A DNA stretch of 64,000 nucleotides from Anaerolineae bacterium (GTDB taxonomy: Bacteria; Chloroflexota; Anaerolineae; Anaerolineales; UBA11579), in NCBI GenBank assembly GCA_004297445.1, contig SCUK01000055.1:1-64000 (forward strand), in the 5' to 3' direction. Every line of letters starts with the position of its first letter. The stretch's first letter is position 1. The translations under genes and the position numbers were made by a program. Below are positions 55,607-64,000 of the stretch, piece after piece. The notes beneath the pieces are model-generated. The model saw only the letters and a list, made by a program, of their open reading frames with translations. It had not been told where the DNA came from and did not search any database.

Positions 55607-58600
55607 CAGTCAGCCTCCGCCGCGGCGGGGAGCACTTCGTAAATCGTCATGCCTTCAAAGCGGTAGACTTCGCGCCAGAGGATGCCGTCCTGCTGTTCGA
55701 ACTTGCGTAAGCCCACCGGGCCATAGGTGGCGAGTTCCAGCTCGCCGACAATGATGTAGCGGACATCGTATTTTTCGATGAACAGGCGGGCGAATTCGAC
55801 ATCGGTGTTGGCGTAGAACTGCTGAATCTCGCCGGCGCGGGCTTCCACCACGCCGGGCGGGCCGGCCACGCGCTGTTGAATCTGGTGCCACTGCCAGCCC
55901 AGCACGGCCGGCAAGCCGGTGTTGATGGAAATGCGGCTGCCGAGGCGGTATTCGCCCGGTAACTTGGCCTCCACGATGACCGGCGAACCGTCCACGTTCT
56001 GTTGCAGCCAAAGGATGGCGGCATGGTCCTGATAGAGGTGAATTGTCTGGCTCTGCTCAGGATATTCGGCGTACAGCATGTAGTCCATACCATCCAGCGT
56101 GAGCGGCGCTTCCGGCGAGTATCGGTCAATAATCTTGAAGGCTGTGCCCGAAAGCGTGAACAGGAAGGCGCTCAGCGCAAGGATGGACAGACCGGTGAGC
56201 CAGGTGACGCGCAACCCGGGAAGCCAGGCCTTCACGGTCTGCGCCGTCCAGCCTAGCGCCAGCGCGGCGGCGATGCCGAACATCACCCACACCTGCAGGT
56301 AGAACTTGAACACGGTGTTCATGCGACCGATGTCGCCCTGCAGGACGATGGTCTCAACCATCAGCGTGAGGAACAGACCGGTACCGATAAGGAAAAGCGT
56401 CAGGCGTTTGGCATCCGGCTGGTCACGGCGCAGCAGCAGGATGGTGACCCACAGCGCCAGCGGAATGGCGACCCAATGGATACGAATGCCGCGCGAGTGC
56501 ATCCACAACAGGGCGACTGCGGCCACCAGGCCGAGCAGGCCGAATAACCCGACGTTAGGCTGCAACTTGCGCAGCGCGGATAGCGGCGTGCGGGCCAGCC
56601 AGTCGCGGGTCTCGACGAGCAGCCAGGCGACTATCAGGAAGAGCGGCAATCCCCAATGCACGAGGTAAGAGCCGATGGGGGTCTTGGTGCCATCCCACAA
56701 TCGGGCGCTGCCGTAACCGAAGGCGTACCAATCGCCAAAGGGCTTGAAGACGACCACGATGGCGAGCATGCCAAGCAAGGCGGTGAAGACCAGCGCCAGC
56801 GTGGCGCGAAGGAATTCCGGCGTCAGCCATTCTTTCAACTTACCCGCGTTGAACTCGCCATAACGGCTGACGGCGTACAACACCACCACGGCAGCCAGCG
56901 CCAGGTATGTCGGCAGGTCCCAGGTGTTAATAGGCAGGAGCGAGCCAATGGCGATGCCGCCCAGCACCAGGCTGGCGACCACCTGGCTCCAATGCTGGCC
57001 GCGCCAGCCTTTGCCGAGCAACACCGCCAGCATGAAGCCAACGGCCAGCAAGGTGACCGGCAGAGCCATCATATGCGCGTGCAGGTCGGCGTAGATGAAC
57101 GTGAACCACGGGAACTCGGTGATGGGTTCGACATCATTGGGCGCAGGGATGGCGCGGCTGGGAATCCAATACCAATCGCCCCAGCCATAGGGCAGGCCGG
57201 CTGAATGCACCAGGTTTTCATACAGGCCACGCGCCGCCCAGCCCCACTGAGTCCAGAACGGCGCGGCAGCATCATACACACCCAGCGAGCCGATGCGCGC
57301 CAGGCCGCGGAAAATCATGCGCACGGTGCCGAGGTTGCCGAGGAACACCACCCCCACCACGCCGGCCAGCCCGACCCAATAGGACGAAAGGCCGGAGGGT
57401 TCTTCTTCCGTGCGGGCGGACTGGTAAAGATTCCAAATCGCAGAGAACACGCCCAAAGACAGAAGGCCGACGAGCGTAGGAATGATGAGGTTGTAGGCCA
57501 CCGAAGGCACAATGCCAAGCAGTTTGACCGGCACGCCCACGAAGACGAACCCCCAATAATAGTAGTTAATGTAGCCGCCGGCGAACCACGGGTCGTAGGG
57601 CGGAAAGGTGGCGCTGCGCAGGATAGCGTTGAAGTAGGCGAAATCCATCGGCTTCTCGCCGCCCTTGCCGGGGTGCCACAATTCCGGGTTGCCCAGCCGC
57701 ACCAGCAACATCACGAGGAACGCGGCGAGGAAGATGGCTTCAACGCGCAGGAAATAGCCGAGGCGTTGGCGCAGTTCGGCCGCCAGTTCAGCGCGCTGGC
57801 GATAGGCCAGCAGCCCGCTAACGACGGCGAGCAGGACCAGCACAGCCAGAATCATCCAGCGCGTGGCGGGGATGCCTAACGAGCCACCCAGCCACACGAA
57901 GTAAGCCAGCAGGAGCAAGCCGAAACCGCGCGCCAGCGGGTAGCCGCGGTCCGGGAGGCCAGGGAATGCCCAGCGCACGATGGGATAGACCAGCCAGCCG
58001 AGCAAGAGAATGAACAGGTACCAGATGACGACCGTCAGCGGCTGCCACGCATTCACGAGTCCGTTCACGTTGTAAAGTTCGCGCCAGGTGCCGCCCGCCC
58101 GCTGGATTTCCAATCGTTCCGGCGGCAGGAGCAGGGACTTGGTTTCTTCCACCTGCCCGCTGGCCTGCTTGGGCGTGAGACGCTGGACCTGGGTCAGGTC
58201 GACGACGCTGAACAGCGCGGCAACGGCCTCCGGGTCATAGTCCGCCGTTTTCCGGAAGATGAAGACCTTGGGGTGGTCATAGACGGTGAAGGCTTCTTCG
58301 GCGAGCTGGTCATTGATGACCAGCGGTCCGAGAGTGGGATTGTTAACGAAGACCTGGATGAGTTCAAAGCCCAGTTTGCCCTCAAACATGCCGGGCGCAG
58401 CGATCGCATAACACTGATCGATGGTGATGTCGTCCGGGCAGCCGATGAGGGCACGGTAGTAGACTATATTAAGTGGGTAGCGCTCCGGGATACGCGGCGT
58501 GCTGCCCCACTGGCGGCTGGAAGAGATGGCGATGAACTCGGCATCATCCAGCGTTTCGAGGATGTGCTGGAGCTGGCCGGGGTTGTTGTCGGCGTAGATG

Positions 58601-60846
58601 TCAAAATTGAAATCGCGCTGGTAAATACCGCCGTAGCCATCGTAGCCATCGGCGCGCAGCGGCAGGCCGTCATCCCAATCCGTCTCGTTGGCGATGGCCG
58701 AGCCGAGCAGGGTGACCGCGCCGCCGGGGGTGAGATTTTCCAGGCGGATGTACAGAGTCTGTTCACGATTGACAGGGATGGGCGCATCAAACACGAACGC
58801 ACCGGCGAGCGAACCGTCAAACGACACCGGGACTTCGGCCACACCCAGGATCTGGGTGAAATCCGGGTTGGCGCTCAGCGTGAGGCGCAGGGTCTGTTCA
58901 GCAGGCGTTTCTGTGGGGCTTAGCGCGAAACGCGAAACCAGTTCGGCAAAGGTGGACTCGGTATCCACACGGAAGGTCTGGACGAGCGGCGCGTCGACGG
59001 TGAGCGCGACCTCGGAATCCACCAGCGTCAGCGTGATGCCGCCGTTGGGGGACAACAAGTGCAAAACGGCGCTGCGCAGGTTGACGGGTGGCTGGCCGGG
59101 GGCGAGTTCGATGCGCACCTGGTAGCTGTTATCCGGCAGGAGCAATGCCGGCGAGGTCGGCGTGAAGACCTGGTCGGCGAGCTTGATGCTGCCCTCTTGC
59201 GGAAAAGTCACCGTGGCGCTGGCAGTGACCAGCGGGATAAGCGAGTCGGCTTCGTCAAATACCTGAATGACAAGATTACGCTGCTCGGCAGGCAACCGAA
59301 TTTCGTGCAGGGCAATCTGGTCAATGTCGCCGCTGGCGCGGGCGATAAATTGAATCTGATAAGGCGTTAACTCCGTGATGGCGAAGCCGTACGGCACCGA
59401 GAGCGGCTGGTTCGTGCCGCCCAGAGAATTGTCGTAATGCACCGTCAGTGGGCCGGGGATGTTCTGGTAAATCCAGCGGGTGGCGGCCACGCGGGTGACC
59501 GGGCGCTGATAGATAGAAACAAAAGCAAACGCCCACACAGCGGTGAGCACAAGCGCCAGGGCGCCAGCCACGCCCGCCACGGCAGGCAGGGCTTTACGCC
59601 AGCCGGATTCAACGGCGGCGGCGCGGGCGCGCGCCCAGTCCCACAAGGCGATGACGGCGAAACCAGCCAACACTGTAAAGCCCGGGTAGGAGGGCAGTTG
59701 ATAGCGCATGGTGGGGTTGAACTTGGAGGATTCCCACAGGAACCACATGCCTACCCAGGCGAGCAAAACGGCGTGTTTGTGCCACTCGCCGCGCAGGCTG
59801 CGCCAGGCGGCGGCGAGATAGCCGCCGAAAGCCATCAACGCCATGGGCAGGCCCATGCCCCACAGAATTATGTTCTGGGCGGAGAACCAGACCGGCCGGC
59901 GCGCCCACTGGATACTGGGCGGCCAGTCGACATCGCCGGTTTGCTGAGCAAGCAGGCTGCGCAGGGTGTCCAGCCAGCCCGAATTGAGCGAGAAGTTAAA
60001 GAATGACGGTCCGTTAAAGGCGTAGGGTTGGAAGATGCGGAAGGCAAGCACGCTGACAATGGCACCCGCCACCAAGTAAGCGGTCGCGCTCCACTGAACT
60101 TTGGCGCGCTCTTCGGGAGTCATACGCAGCATGCGCACGGCCACCGCCAGCGGCAGCATCAGGCACACCACGGCGGCATTGACCTTGGACGCCACCGCCA
60201 TGCCGAGAGCCAGCCCGAAGAGGAGGAACGGCCCTATCTGGAAGTCGCGCACCACCCGGAGCCCGTCCTTGTCTTCGCGGTGCAGCGGCTCGGTGGAGAT
60301 GAAAGCGGCGGTGGTGACGGCCAGGAAGGTAAAGAAGCTAAGGAAATTATCGACAGTAAAGAAATGCGACTGCTGAATCTGCGCCACGGTAAATGTGGAA
60401 AAGATGGCAGCGACCAGCGCGACGCGCTTGCCATACAGCCGCTCGGCCAGCAGATAGACCAGGAAGATGATGCCGAGGTCCATAAAGGCCGAGAGGGCGC
60501 GGCCCACCAGATTGATGTCGCCCCAGCCGGTGCGGTCGATCCACTCCCCCACATAGCGGGTGAGGAACAATGGCAGCGTGCCGTAGACGTAGAAACCCAT
60601 ATCCTTGTTGCGCGGGTTTAATGTAGATGTTTCGGTATCAAAATACTGGCCGATGTTCTCCACCGGTTCAATACGGGTAAGGACGCTGGTGAGAAAACGT
60701 TCGTCCGGATGCAGGCTCTGGTCTTCATCCCAATCCAGGCCCACGGTGCGCAGCCACGTGGCGAGGACGAGCAGGACAGCCAGAACGATGTATGGCAGGG
60801 CGCGCAGAAAGCCTTTGGAAATGCGAGGGGTTGGTTGTTGAGTCAT
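55606..60846 (-). CDS. Giant fusion: GT39-like half plus DUF2298 half (1746 aa)
   Basis: A 1746-residue membrane protein. The N-terminal half (1-~420 membrane, with DWDEDQSLHPDERFL near residues 34-48 as in PMT-type acidic loops and a periplasmic beta-rich part to about 900) resembles a GT39 glycosyltransferase. The C-terminal half (~930-1746) is a second full DUF2298 unit: GYINYYYWGFVFVGVPVKLLG, DLHAHMMALPVTLLAVGFML and the soluble end WQWHQIQQRV...FIEKYDVRYIIVGELELATYGP. The following gene is a stand-alone copy of the second half. Dual domains suggest coupled sugar transfer on the outer face of the membrane. Confidence 0.85.
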   Translation of the reverse strand: MTQQPTPRISKGFLRALPYIVLAVLLVLATWLRTVGLDWDEDQSLHPDERFLTSVLTRIEPVENIGQYFDTETSTLNPRNKDMGFYVYGTLPLFLTRYVGEWIDRTGWGDINLVGRALSAFMDLGIIFLVYLLAERLYGKRVALVAAIFSTFTVAQIQQSHFFTVDNFLSFFTFLAVTTAAFISTEPLHREDKDGLRVVRDFQIGPFLLFGLALGMAVASKVNAAVVCLMLPLAVAVRMLRMTPEERAKVQWSATAYLVAGAIVSVLAFRIFQPYAFNGPSFFNFSLNSGWLDTLRSLLAQQTGDVDWPPSIQWARRPVWFSAQNIILWGMGLPMALMAFGGYLAAAWRSLRGEWHKHAVLLAWVGMWFLWESSKFNPTMRYQLPSYPGFTVLAGFAVIALWDWARARAAAVESGWRKALPAVAGVAGALALVLTAVWAFAFVSIYQRPVTRVAATRWIYQNIPGPLTVHYDNSLGGTNQPLSVPYGFAITELTPYQIQFIARASGDIDQIALHEIRLPAEQRNLVIQVFDEADSLIPLVTASATVTFPQEGSIKLADQVFTPTSPALLLPDNSYQVRIELAPGQPPVNLRSAVLHLLSPNGGITLTLVDSEVALTVDAPLVQTFRVDTESTFAELVSRFALSPTETPAEQTLRLTLSANPDFTQILGVAEVPVSFDGSLAGAFVFDAPIPVNREQTLYIRLENLTPGGAVTLLGSAIANETDWDDGLPLRADGYDGYGGIYQRDFNFDIYADNNPGQLQHILETLDDAEFIAISSSRQWGSTPRIPERYPLNIVYYRALIGCPDDITIDQCYAIAAPGMFEGKLGFELIQVFVNNPTLGPLVINDQLAEEAFTVYDHPKVFIFRKTADYDPEAVAALFSVVDLTQVQRLTPKQASGQVEETKSLLLPPERLEIQRAGGTWRELYNVNGLVNAWQPLTVVIWYLFILLLGWLVYPIVRWAFPGLPDRGYPLARGFGLLLLAYFVWLGGSLGIPATRWMILAVLVLLAVVSGLLAYRQRAELAAELRQRLGYFLRVEAIFLAAFLVMLLVRLGNPELWHPGKGGEKPMDFAYFNAILRSATFPPYDPWFAGGYINYYYWGFVFVGVPVKLLGIVPSVAYNLIIPTLVGLLSLGVFSAIWNLYQSARTEEEPSGLSSYWVGLAGVVGVVFLGNLGTVRMIFRGLARIGSLGVYDAAAPFWTQWGWAARGLYENLVHSAGLPYGWGDWYWIPSRAIPAPNDVEPITEFPWFTFIYADLHAHMMALPVTLLAVGFMLAVLLGKGWRGQHWSQVVASLVLGGIAIGSLLPINTWDLPTYLALAAVVVLYAVSRYGEFNAGKLKEWLTPEFLRATLALVFTALLGMLAIVVVFKPFGDWYAFGYGSARLWDGTKTPIGSYLVHWGLPLFLIVAWLLVETRDWLARTPLSALRKLQPNVGLFGLLGLVAAVALLWMHSRGIRIHWVAIPLALWVTILLLRRDQPDAKRLTLFLIGTGLFLTLMVETIVLQGDIGRMNTVFKFYLQVWVMFGIAAALALGWTAQTVKAWLPGLRVTWLTGLSILALSAFLFTLSGTAFKIIDRYSPEAPLTLDGMDYMLYAEYPEQSQTIHLYQDHAAILWLQQNVDGSPVIVEAKLPGEYRLGSRISINTGLPAVLGWQWHQIQQRVAGPPGVVEARAGEIQQFYANTDVEFARLFIEKYDVRYIIVGELELATYGPVGLRKFEQQDGILWREVYRFEGMTIYEVLPAAAEAD

Positions 60847-60851
60847 CCGAG

Positions 60852-63281
60852 TTACTGACCTGCCGGAACGAAGTAGATGTAGAAGTCTTTGAAGGGCACT
60901 TCGGCGACATGGTAAGACACAATGCCCTGAGGATAGACCTCGCGCAAGCGGGCAAGGCCGGCTTCGTCATCATATTTAATTAGGAAGACTTTTGCACCGC
61001 TGAGAGAGAGAGTGGCATCGAGGGTGTCCGGAGTCACAGCCGCATCTCGGCCGGGCTGGCCGGCGGAGATCCCCACCAGGCGGGTATCCACCCAGTGCGG
61101 AAATGCCAGTACCCAGGCCTGCTCGGCAGGTACACCGGCCTCGACAAAACTTTCAAGCACCTGCCCCATCTCGGTGGTATTCCAGGCCAGACCGCGATAC
61201 TGGTTGATGTACTGGTCGAATACCAGGACGTAGTTCTGCGCAGCGGAAACCAGAATAAGAAGGGCGGCGAGAACAGCCACCACCGGCCGGCCACGGCGCG
61301 AACCAAGACGTTCGAAAAGGACGCGCAGCAACCCATCCAGAGCCAGCGCAACGATGACGAAGACGACGATCGCCGCGCCACCGGCGCGGTTGGGTGCCGG
61401 ATTCTCGTTCGGGAACGCCAGCACGAGGATGGAAGGCAGCATGAGCACGGGCACGGACAACAACAGGAAGAGGTCCTGCCAATGCCGCTGGCGGACATAG
61501 CGCACAAGCAGAAGCACGGCGCCGGCAAAGAGCAACGCGGCAGAAATGATGTCGAGCGCCGGCCGGTCCATGACGGCCACCGGCCAGATTTTGCCGTCGT
61601 TCCAGTTAAACATCAACAGCCCGTTCCCGAGATTTTGGAAGAAGATGAACAATGGCGAGCCGGGCAGGGCCTGCTCCACGTCTGCGACGCGCGACATGGT
61701 GCGGAACATGAACGAGTCCCAGTTCTGCACCGCGTAGCGAGCCAGCGGGATGAAGAAGAGAAACGAAACCAACGCCAACAGGCCCACGTGGAGCAATGCC
61801 TGTTTGCGGTTGCCCTGCGAATGGCGATGCAGGACATACAGCAGGACGGCGAGGACAATGGCAATTGGAAGGGCACGGATGGGTGTGTAGCCGTTGAGAC
61901 CGATGCCGAGAAACACGCCCGCCCAGATGAAGTCATTGCGGTTGCGGGTGCGCAGACCGCGCACCAGGTGGAACAGCACTGGGGCAACAAAGGCCGGATA
62001 CAGGATGAAGCGAAGGGCCACGCGCGCCTGCACATTCAGCCAATACGACATGCCGGCGAAGAGCGCGGCGAGCAGGCCAACGCGTTTGCCGCCCACCTCT
62101 TTGCCAAACAGGTACACATAGATGAGAGACAGGAAGCCCAGCGTGACGGTGCCAATCTTCATGCTGAGGAACGACACGCCGGTATTGAACAGCTTTGCGG
62201 TGGCGGCAATCAGGTAGAACTGCAGCGGCTCGCGGCCGGTATTGCGAATAAAGAAAATCGGGGACTGCCCGTCCAGCACATCCATTACGTCGTAAAGTTT
62301 TTCGGCCTGGTCGCTGAACATATCCAGCGGAACGGAATCCAGTCGAAAGTAGCGGAAGAAGGCTGACACCGCAAACGCCAGAAACACCAGCAGGCCAAAG
62401 CGGGTGATGCGCAGGCTCCAGGCGGGCTGGCGGACAAAAGCCAGCAGGCGACGCCACCAATTGGGTGGGCGCATGGCGAACGACCAGAGGACGGTCAGCA
62501 ACGCGAGCGCCAGCCAAAAACCGCTGCCGCTCGATGTAAGGGCGATGAAATGGAATAGACCGGCGAGGAGAAGCAGGGCGAGGGACCAGAACTCCTTGCG
62601 AGTGCGGGGAACTTCAGGGTTCCGCGGCGGCCACCAGGCAGGTTCGGCCCCAGCAGCAGGAAGCCAGAATGCCCAAACGCAAAAGACGATTCCCATCATC
62701 CAGAGGGCCACATTCTCGGGCGTGAATAGATTGCCGCCCATGGTGATGAAGGCGAGCGCGCTGGCCGCAACGCCGATGGCCAGCGGAACCGCGCGCACCT
62801 TCATCGAATCAGGAGGCGCATCGGCGGGGGCGAGCTGCGGGTCAGCCAGACTCCAATGCCCGGCCCGGACCGCCAGGACTACCAGCACGGCAACGAGCAG
62901 GAGCAGGAACAAAAAGAAGAAACTGGGCGGCCCGGCAAGTGCAGAACCATCCAGCACAGTTTGAACCGCCAGAGCCGCGCCCAAGGCCAGAACGCCCCAC
63001 AACGGGAAGGAGCCAGTGGGTTCGGACTCCGGTTCTTCTACCGGAGGCGTGGCGACGGACGCTGCAACGGCGCGGCGGGCGCGGGTTTTCGGCGCAGGCG
63101 CAACGGGTTCGGCAGGTACGGCGGCGCGGCGGCGTCCCTTTGGCGCCGGTTCAGGGGCTTTGGGCGCCTCCGGGATGGCTGGGGGCGTTTCGCGGCGCAA
63201 CAACGCCTTGAGGTAATCCAGCACGCTGGGTTCGGGCTGTGGTTCCGGCTCCGGCACAGGGTCTATTTTTTTACGAGGCAT
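60852..63281 (-). CDS. Glycosyltransferase family 39-like membrane protein
   Basis: An 809-residue protein. The first ~90 residues are cytoplasmic and rich in Pro, Glu, Ala and Arg (low complexity). Four helices (about 95-250) precede a PMT/ArnT-like core starting at LRITRFGLLVF. The acidic loop is LDSVPLDMFSDQAEKLYDVMDVLDGQSPIFFIRNTGREPLQFYL, typical of GT39-like proteins. The C-terminal ~130 residues form a soluble domain with WNTTEMGQVLESF. It is 5 nt upstream of the 1746-residue gene. Sugar and acceptor unknown. Confidence 0.83.
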   Translation of the reverse strand: MPRKKIDPVPEPEPQPEPSVLDYLKALLRRETPPAIPEAPKAPEPAPKGRRRAAVPAEPVAPAPKTRARRAVAASVATPPVEEPESEPTGSFPLWGVLALGAALAVQTVLDGSALAGPPSFFFLFLLLLVAVLVVLAVRAGHWSLADPQLAPADAPPDSMKVRAVPLAIGVAASALAFITMGGNLFTPENVALWMMGIVFCVWAFWLPAAGAEPAWWPPRNPEVPRTRKEFWSLALLLLAGLFHFIALTSSGSGFWLALALLTVLWSFAMRPPNWWRRLLAFVRQPAWSLRITRFGLLVFLAFAVSAFFRYFRLDSVPLDMFSDQAEKLYDVMDVLDGQSPIFFIRNTGREPLQFYLIAATAKLFNTGVSFLSMKIGTVTLGFLSLIYVYLFGKEVGGKRVGLLAALFAGMSYWLNVQARVALRFILYPAFVAPVLFHLVRGLRTRNRNDFIWAGVFLGIGLNGYTPIRALPIAIVLAVLLYVLHRHSQGNRKQALLHVGLLALVSFLFFIPLARYAVQNWDSFMFRTMSRVADVEQALPGSPLFIFFQNLGNGLLMFNWNDGKIWPVAVMDRPALDIISAALLFAGAVLLLVRYVRQRHWQDLFLLLSVPVLMLPSILVLAFPNENPAPNRAGGAAIVVFVIVALALDGLLRVLFERLGSRRGRPVVAVLAALLILVSAAQNYVLVFDQYINQYRGLAWNTTEMGQVLESFVEAGVPAEQAWVLAFPHWVDTRLVGISAGQPGRDAAVTPDTLDATLSLSGAKVFLIKYDDEAGLARLREVYPQGIVSYHVAEVPFKDFYIYFVPAGQ

Positions 63282-63370
63282 GAGGGCATCTACTCCGGAA
63301 TTAATCTGTGCAATCTTACTCTATCCGCAAGATGTGGGCAAGCGAGGAGCCCGGGTAATGGTCTTAGTGG

Positions 63371-64000
63371 TTACCCATTTCGGCGTGCCACGTAGAACGA
63401 ATAAGTGCCATCGGTTCGGCGTTCGTTGGTGGCGTAAGGCTTGAGGAAGGCTGCGGTGAGACCGAGATTCCAGCGGGAAGGGGAGAGAATCCAGCGGCCG
63501 AGAAGCATGCGAGCCACCCAGGAAGGCAAGCCGAAGTAATGGCCCCATTCCAACACGTGCAAAGAAGCCGGGCGAAAATAATGCCAGTAGTCTACTATCT
63601 CGAATCCGGCAGCATCCAGGCGGGAGCGCCACTCGTCCGGCCCCAGCATGTGGTGGTGGCGGCTGATGCGGCGGAAGAGGTCGGCGTACCACCCTGCGAG
63701 CCCTTTGAGGCCGAGCTTGCGCAGGAGAGCGGGCAAATGCAGGCCGCCCAGCCACTGGTGATTGGGCGAGCAGAACACGAACAGCGCGCCGGGTCGCAGG
63801 ATGCGGGCTGTTTCCACCAGTACCTCATCCAGATGCGGGATGTGTTCGAGTACCGAGTTGCTGACGGCGCTGGCGAAATGGCCGTCCGGGAAGGGCGCGG
63901 CGGCAGCATCCGCCTGCACGAGACTCCTGTAAATGGGATAAGCCCGGGCTTCGCGGATAGGGCCGGCCCACGGATCCAGCCCGACAGCGATGGGCGGCAG
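63371..64000 (-). CDS. Class I SAM-dependent methyltransferase, 5' end outside the window
   Basis: Partial gene: the frame is open to the window edge (VGLDPWAG... leads into YRSLVQADAAAAPFPDGHF), so the N-terminus with the SAM glycine motif lies beyond 64000. The visible part has the Methyltransf_11 pattern: LDPW (acidic residue after strand 2), ADAAAAPFPDGHFASAVSNSVLEHIPHLDEVLVETARILRPGALFVF. It heads the membrane-glycosylation run and may modify a lipid or sugar intermediate. An internal GTG (63919) is not the true start. Confidence 0.82.
   Translation of the reverse strand: MPPIAVGLDPWAGPIREARAYPIYRSLVQADAAAAPFPDGHFASAVSNSVLEHIPHLDEVLVETARILRPGALFVFCSPNHQWLGGLHLPALLRKLGLKGLAGWYADLFRRISRHHHMLGPDEWRSRLDAAGFEIVDYWHYFRPASLHVLEWGHYFGLPSWVARMLLGRWILSPSRWNLGLTAAFLKPYATNERRTDGTYSFYVARRNG

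Overview
The window looks like a high-GC chromosomal segment of a Chloroflexota bacterium, most likely Anaerolineae-like. Pointers are the giant DUF2298/YYY-domain and GT-C membrane proteins, lipoproteins with Thr/Pro linkers and an NBR1-type FW domain, a kinase/PP2C/FHA/J-VWA signalling operon, rpoC without rpoB beside it, and mreBCD, mrdA, minCDE and rodA in one run. These assignments rest on protein motifs and gene order read by eye; no database search was possible. I see no tRNA, rRNA, CRISPR array or intact transposase.

Layout. 1-310 is gene-free, palindrome-rich DNA. 311-5114 holds a lipoprotein, a CarD-family regulator and a PP2C-add-galE operon. 5327-9147 has a small Cys-containing ORF and an ABC-2 export system. 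9240-10465 is a self-contained SRPBCC-VOC-ArsR operon with a consensus promoter and a palindromic operator. 10637-12737 encodes a cytochrome P450 and an ICMT-like methyltransferase behind its own operator. 12813-14362 is a putative arsenic/thiol locus: a 30-residue Cys-rich peptide, arsM and a SigZ-like sigma factor. 14392-16238 is a sulfotransferase pair. glmS (16351-18195) has a long leader that matches the glmS ribozyme core with an insertion of about 50 nt, and is divergent from a SulP transporter. 20445-22226 is a more AT-rich patch with two hypothetical secreted or membrane proteins, each preceded by the same ~102-bp repeat.

22442-30294 is the cell-shape and division locus: MreB, MreC, MreD, PBP2, MinC, MinD, MinE and RodA. 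On the minus strand follow a signalling operon (kinase with PQQ-type propeller, PP2C, J-VWA, FHA, 80-aa protein, response regulator; 36212-30400), gyrA and rpoC. Both gyrA and rpoC have clear promoters, and inverted repeats lie at the predicted transcription starts. 44246-46268 encodes a YtkA/FixH-like protein and a FixG-like iron-sulfur membrane protein, perhaps for copper or electron transfer. 46317-49592 is a large sensor histidine kinase.

49781-64000 is one long minus-strand run: a truncated methyltransferase, three GT-C/DUF2298 membrane proteins and a further GT-C protein, then cmk and a PlsC-like acyltransferase. It suggests envelope glycoconjugate synthesis. The most notable items are the glmS ribozyme variant, the Cys-rich peptide beside arsM-sigZ, the structured rpoC leader, the duplicated 102-bp leader repeat and the J-VWA signalling operon.
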